Shown one piece after another: positions 5,649-5,799 of a stretch of 5,799 bases of DNA; position 1 is the first letter of the stretch, and each line of letters starts with the position of its first letter. The notes beneath the pieces were generated by a model. It ran no database searches and was not told the DNA's origin. It was given only the letters and a program-made list of their open reading frames with translations. Source of the DNA: an uncultured Eubacteriales bacterium (lineage in GTDB: Bacteria; Bacillota; Clostridia; Oscillospirales; Oscillospiraceae); assembly GCA_900549705.1 (NCBI GenBank), contig URPI01000141.1, positions 1-5,799 on the forward strand. The letters run 5' to 3'. Position numbers and translations under genes: made by a program.

Positions 5649-5687
5649 TTTCGTTCCTAAAGGGATTTTATCAGTTCGATATGGAGG

Positions 5688-5799
5688 TTATCCGCATTTC
5701 CACTTCCTTATTGCCTGCTCCACTGGGTCGCCTTCATAAAGCCTGCACAGAAAGCTGAAATTGTTACTGGTTAAAGCAATCACGAATTGAAGTAGACAA
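5688..5799 (-). CDS. Possible C-terminal end of an unidentified protein (partial)
   Basis: A minus-strand frame is open from the right window edge to a TAA at 5688, giving 36 residues that end LYEGDPVEQAIRKWKCG. The end is charged and protein-like. The start lies outside the window, so neither length nor family can be judged. A competing 25-codon plus-strand frame (5681-5758) covers the same DNA and cannot be excluded. Confidence 0.25.
   Translation of the reverse strand, partial: CLLQFVIALTSNNFSFLCRLYEGDPVEQAIRKWKCG

Noticed and set aside
5681..5758. 25-codon plus-strand frame starting MEVIRISTS
   Set aside because: It is too short and has no ribosome binding site clear of its own start. 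It competes with an open minus-strand frame, and nothing decides between them.
1..5799. CRISPR array, tRNA or rRNA genes, complete insertion sequence
   Set aside because: No regularly spaced repeats, cloverleaf sequence, rRNA stretch or transposase with terminal inverted repeats could be seen on either strand.

Overview
The window looks like chromosomal DNA of a Gram-positive Clostridia-class bacterium, probably a gut Oscillospiraceae-type organism. The reasons are the tyrosine T-box leader, GGAGG-type ribosome binding sites, GC-rich third codon positions, a TyrRS of the KMGKT type and a lysine-insensitive-looking DapA. The lineage is inferred from style, not from a search.

Region by region: (1) Positions 1-170 hold a flank with a possible minus-strand coding remnant, then a strong sigma-A promoter. 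(2) Positions 171-436 form a complete T-box riboswitch: stem I with AGUA and specifier loop, an intermediate hairpin region, stem III, the antiterminator with its UGGUACC bulge, and an intrinsic terminator. (3) It leads a two-gene operon: an M28 zinc peptidase carrying two inserted membrane helices (452-1381), then tyrS, tyrosyl-tRNA synthetase (1398-2627). (4) A strong hairpin at 2714-2754 separates tyrS from the convergent gene dapA (2761-3636, minus), the first committed enzyme of diaminopimelate/lysine synthesis. (5) queA (3744-4766, plus), for queuosine modification of tRNA, is divergent from dapA and has its own promoter and a TTG start. (6) From 4767 to the end the character changes to AT-richer, gene-poor sequence. 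It has two stem-loops, a decayed helix-turn-helix reading frame, a 77-residue two-helix membrane protein, tiny reading frames and repeat-bearing hairpins. This looks like accessory or mobile-element debris beside the housekeeping block.

How the genes work together: uncharged tRNA-Tyr should stabilise the antiterminator, so tyrosine starvation turns on both tyrS and the peptidase. This suggests that the peptidase recovers amino acids from peptides while the synthetase uses the tyrosine. tyrS and queA also meet in tRNA biology, because tRNA-Tyr is one of the queuosine-modified tRNAs, but they are separate transcription units. No clear novel defence or mobile system is complete here. The best leads are the T-box/peptidase pairing and the small-gene cluster at the right edge.
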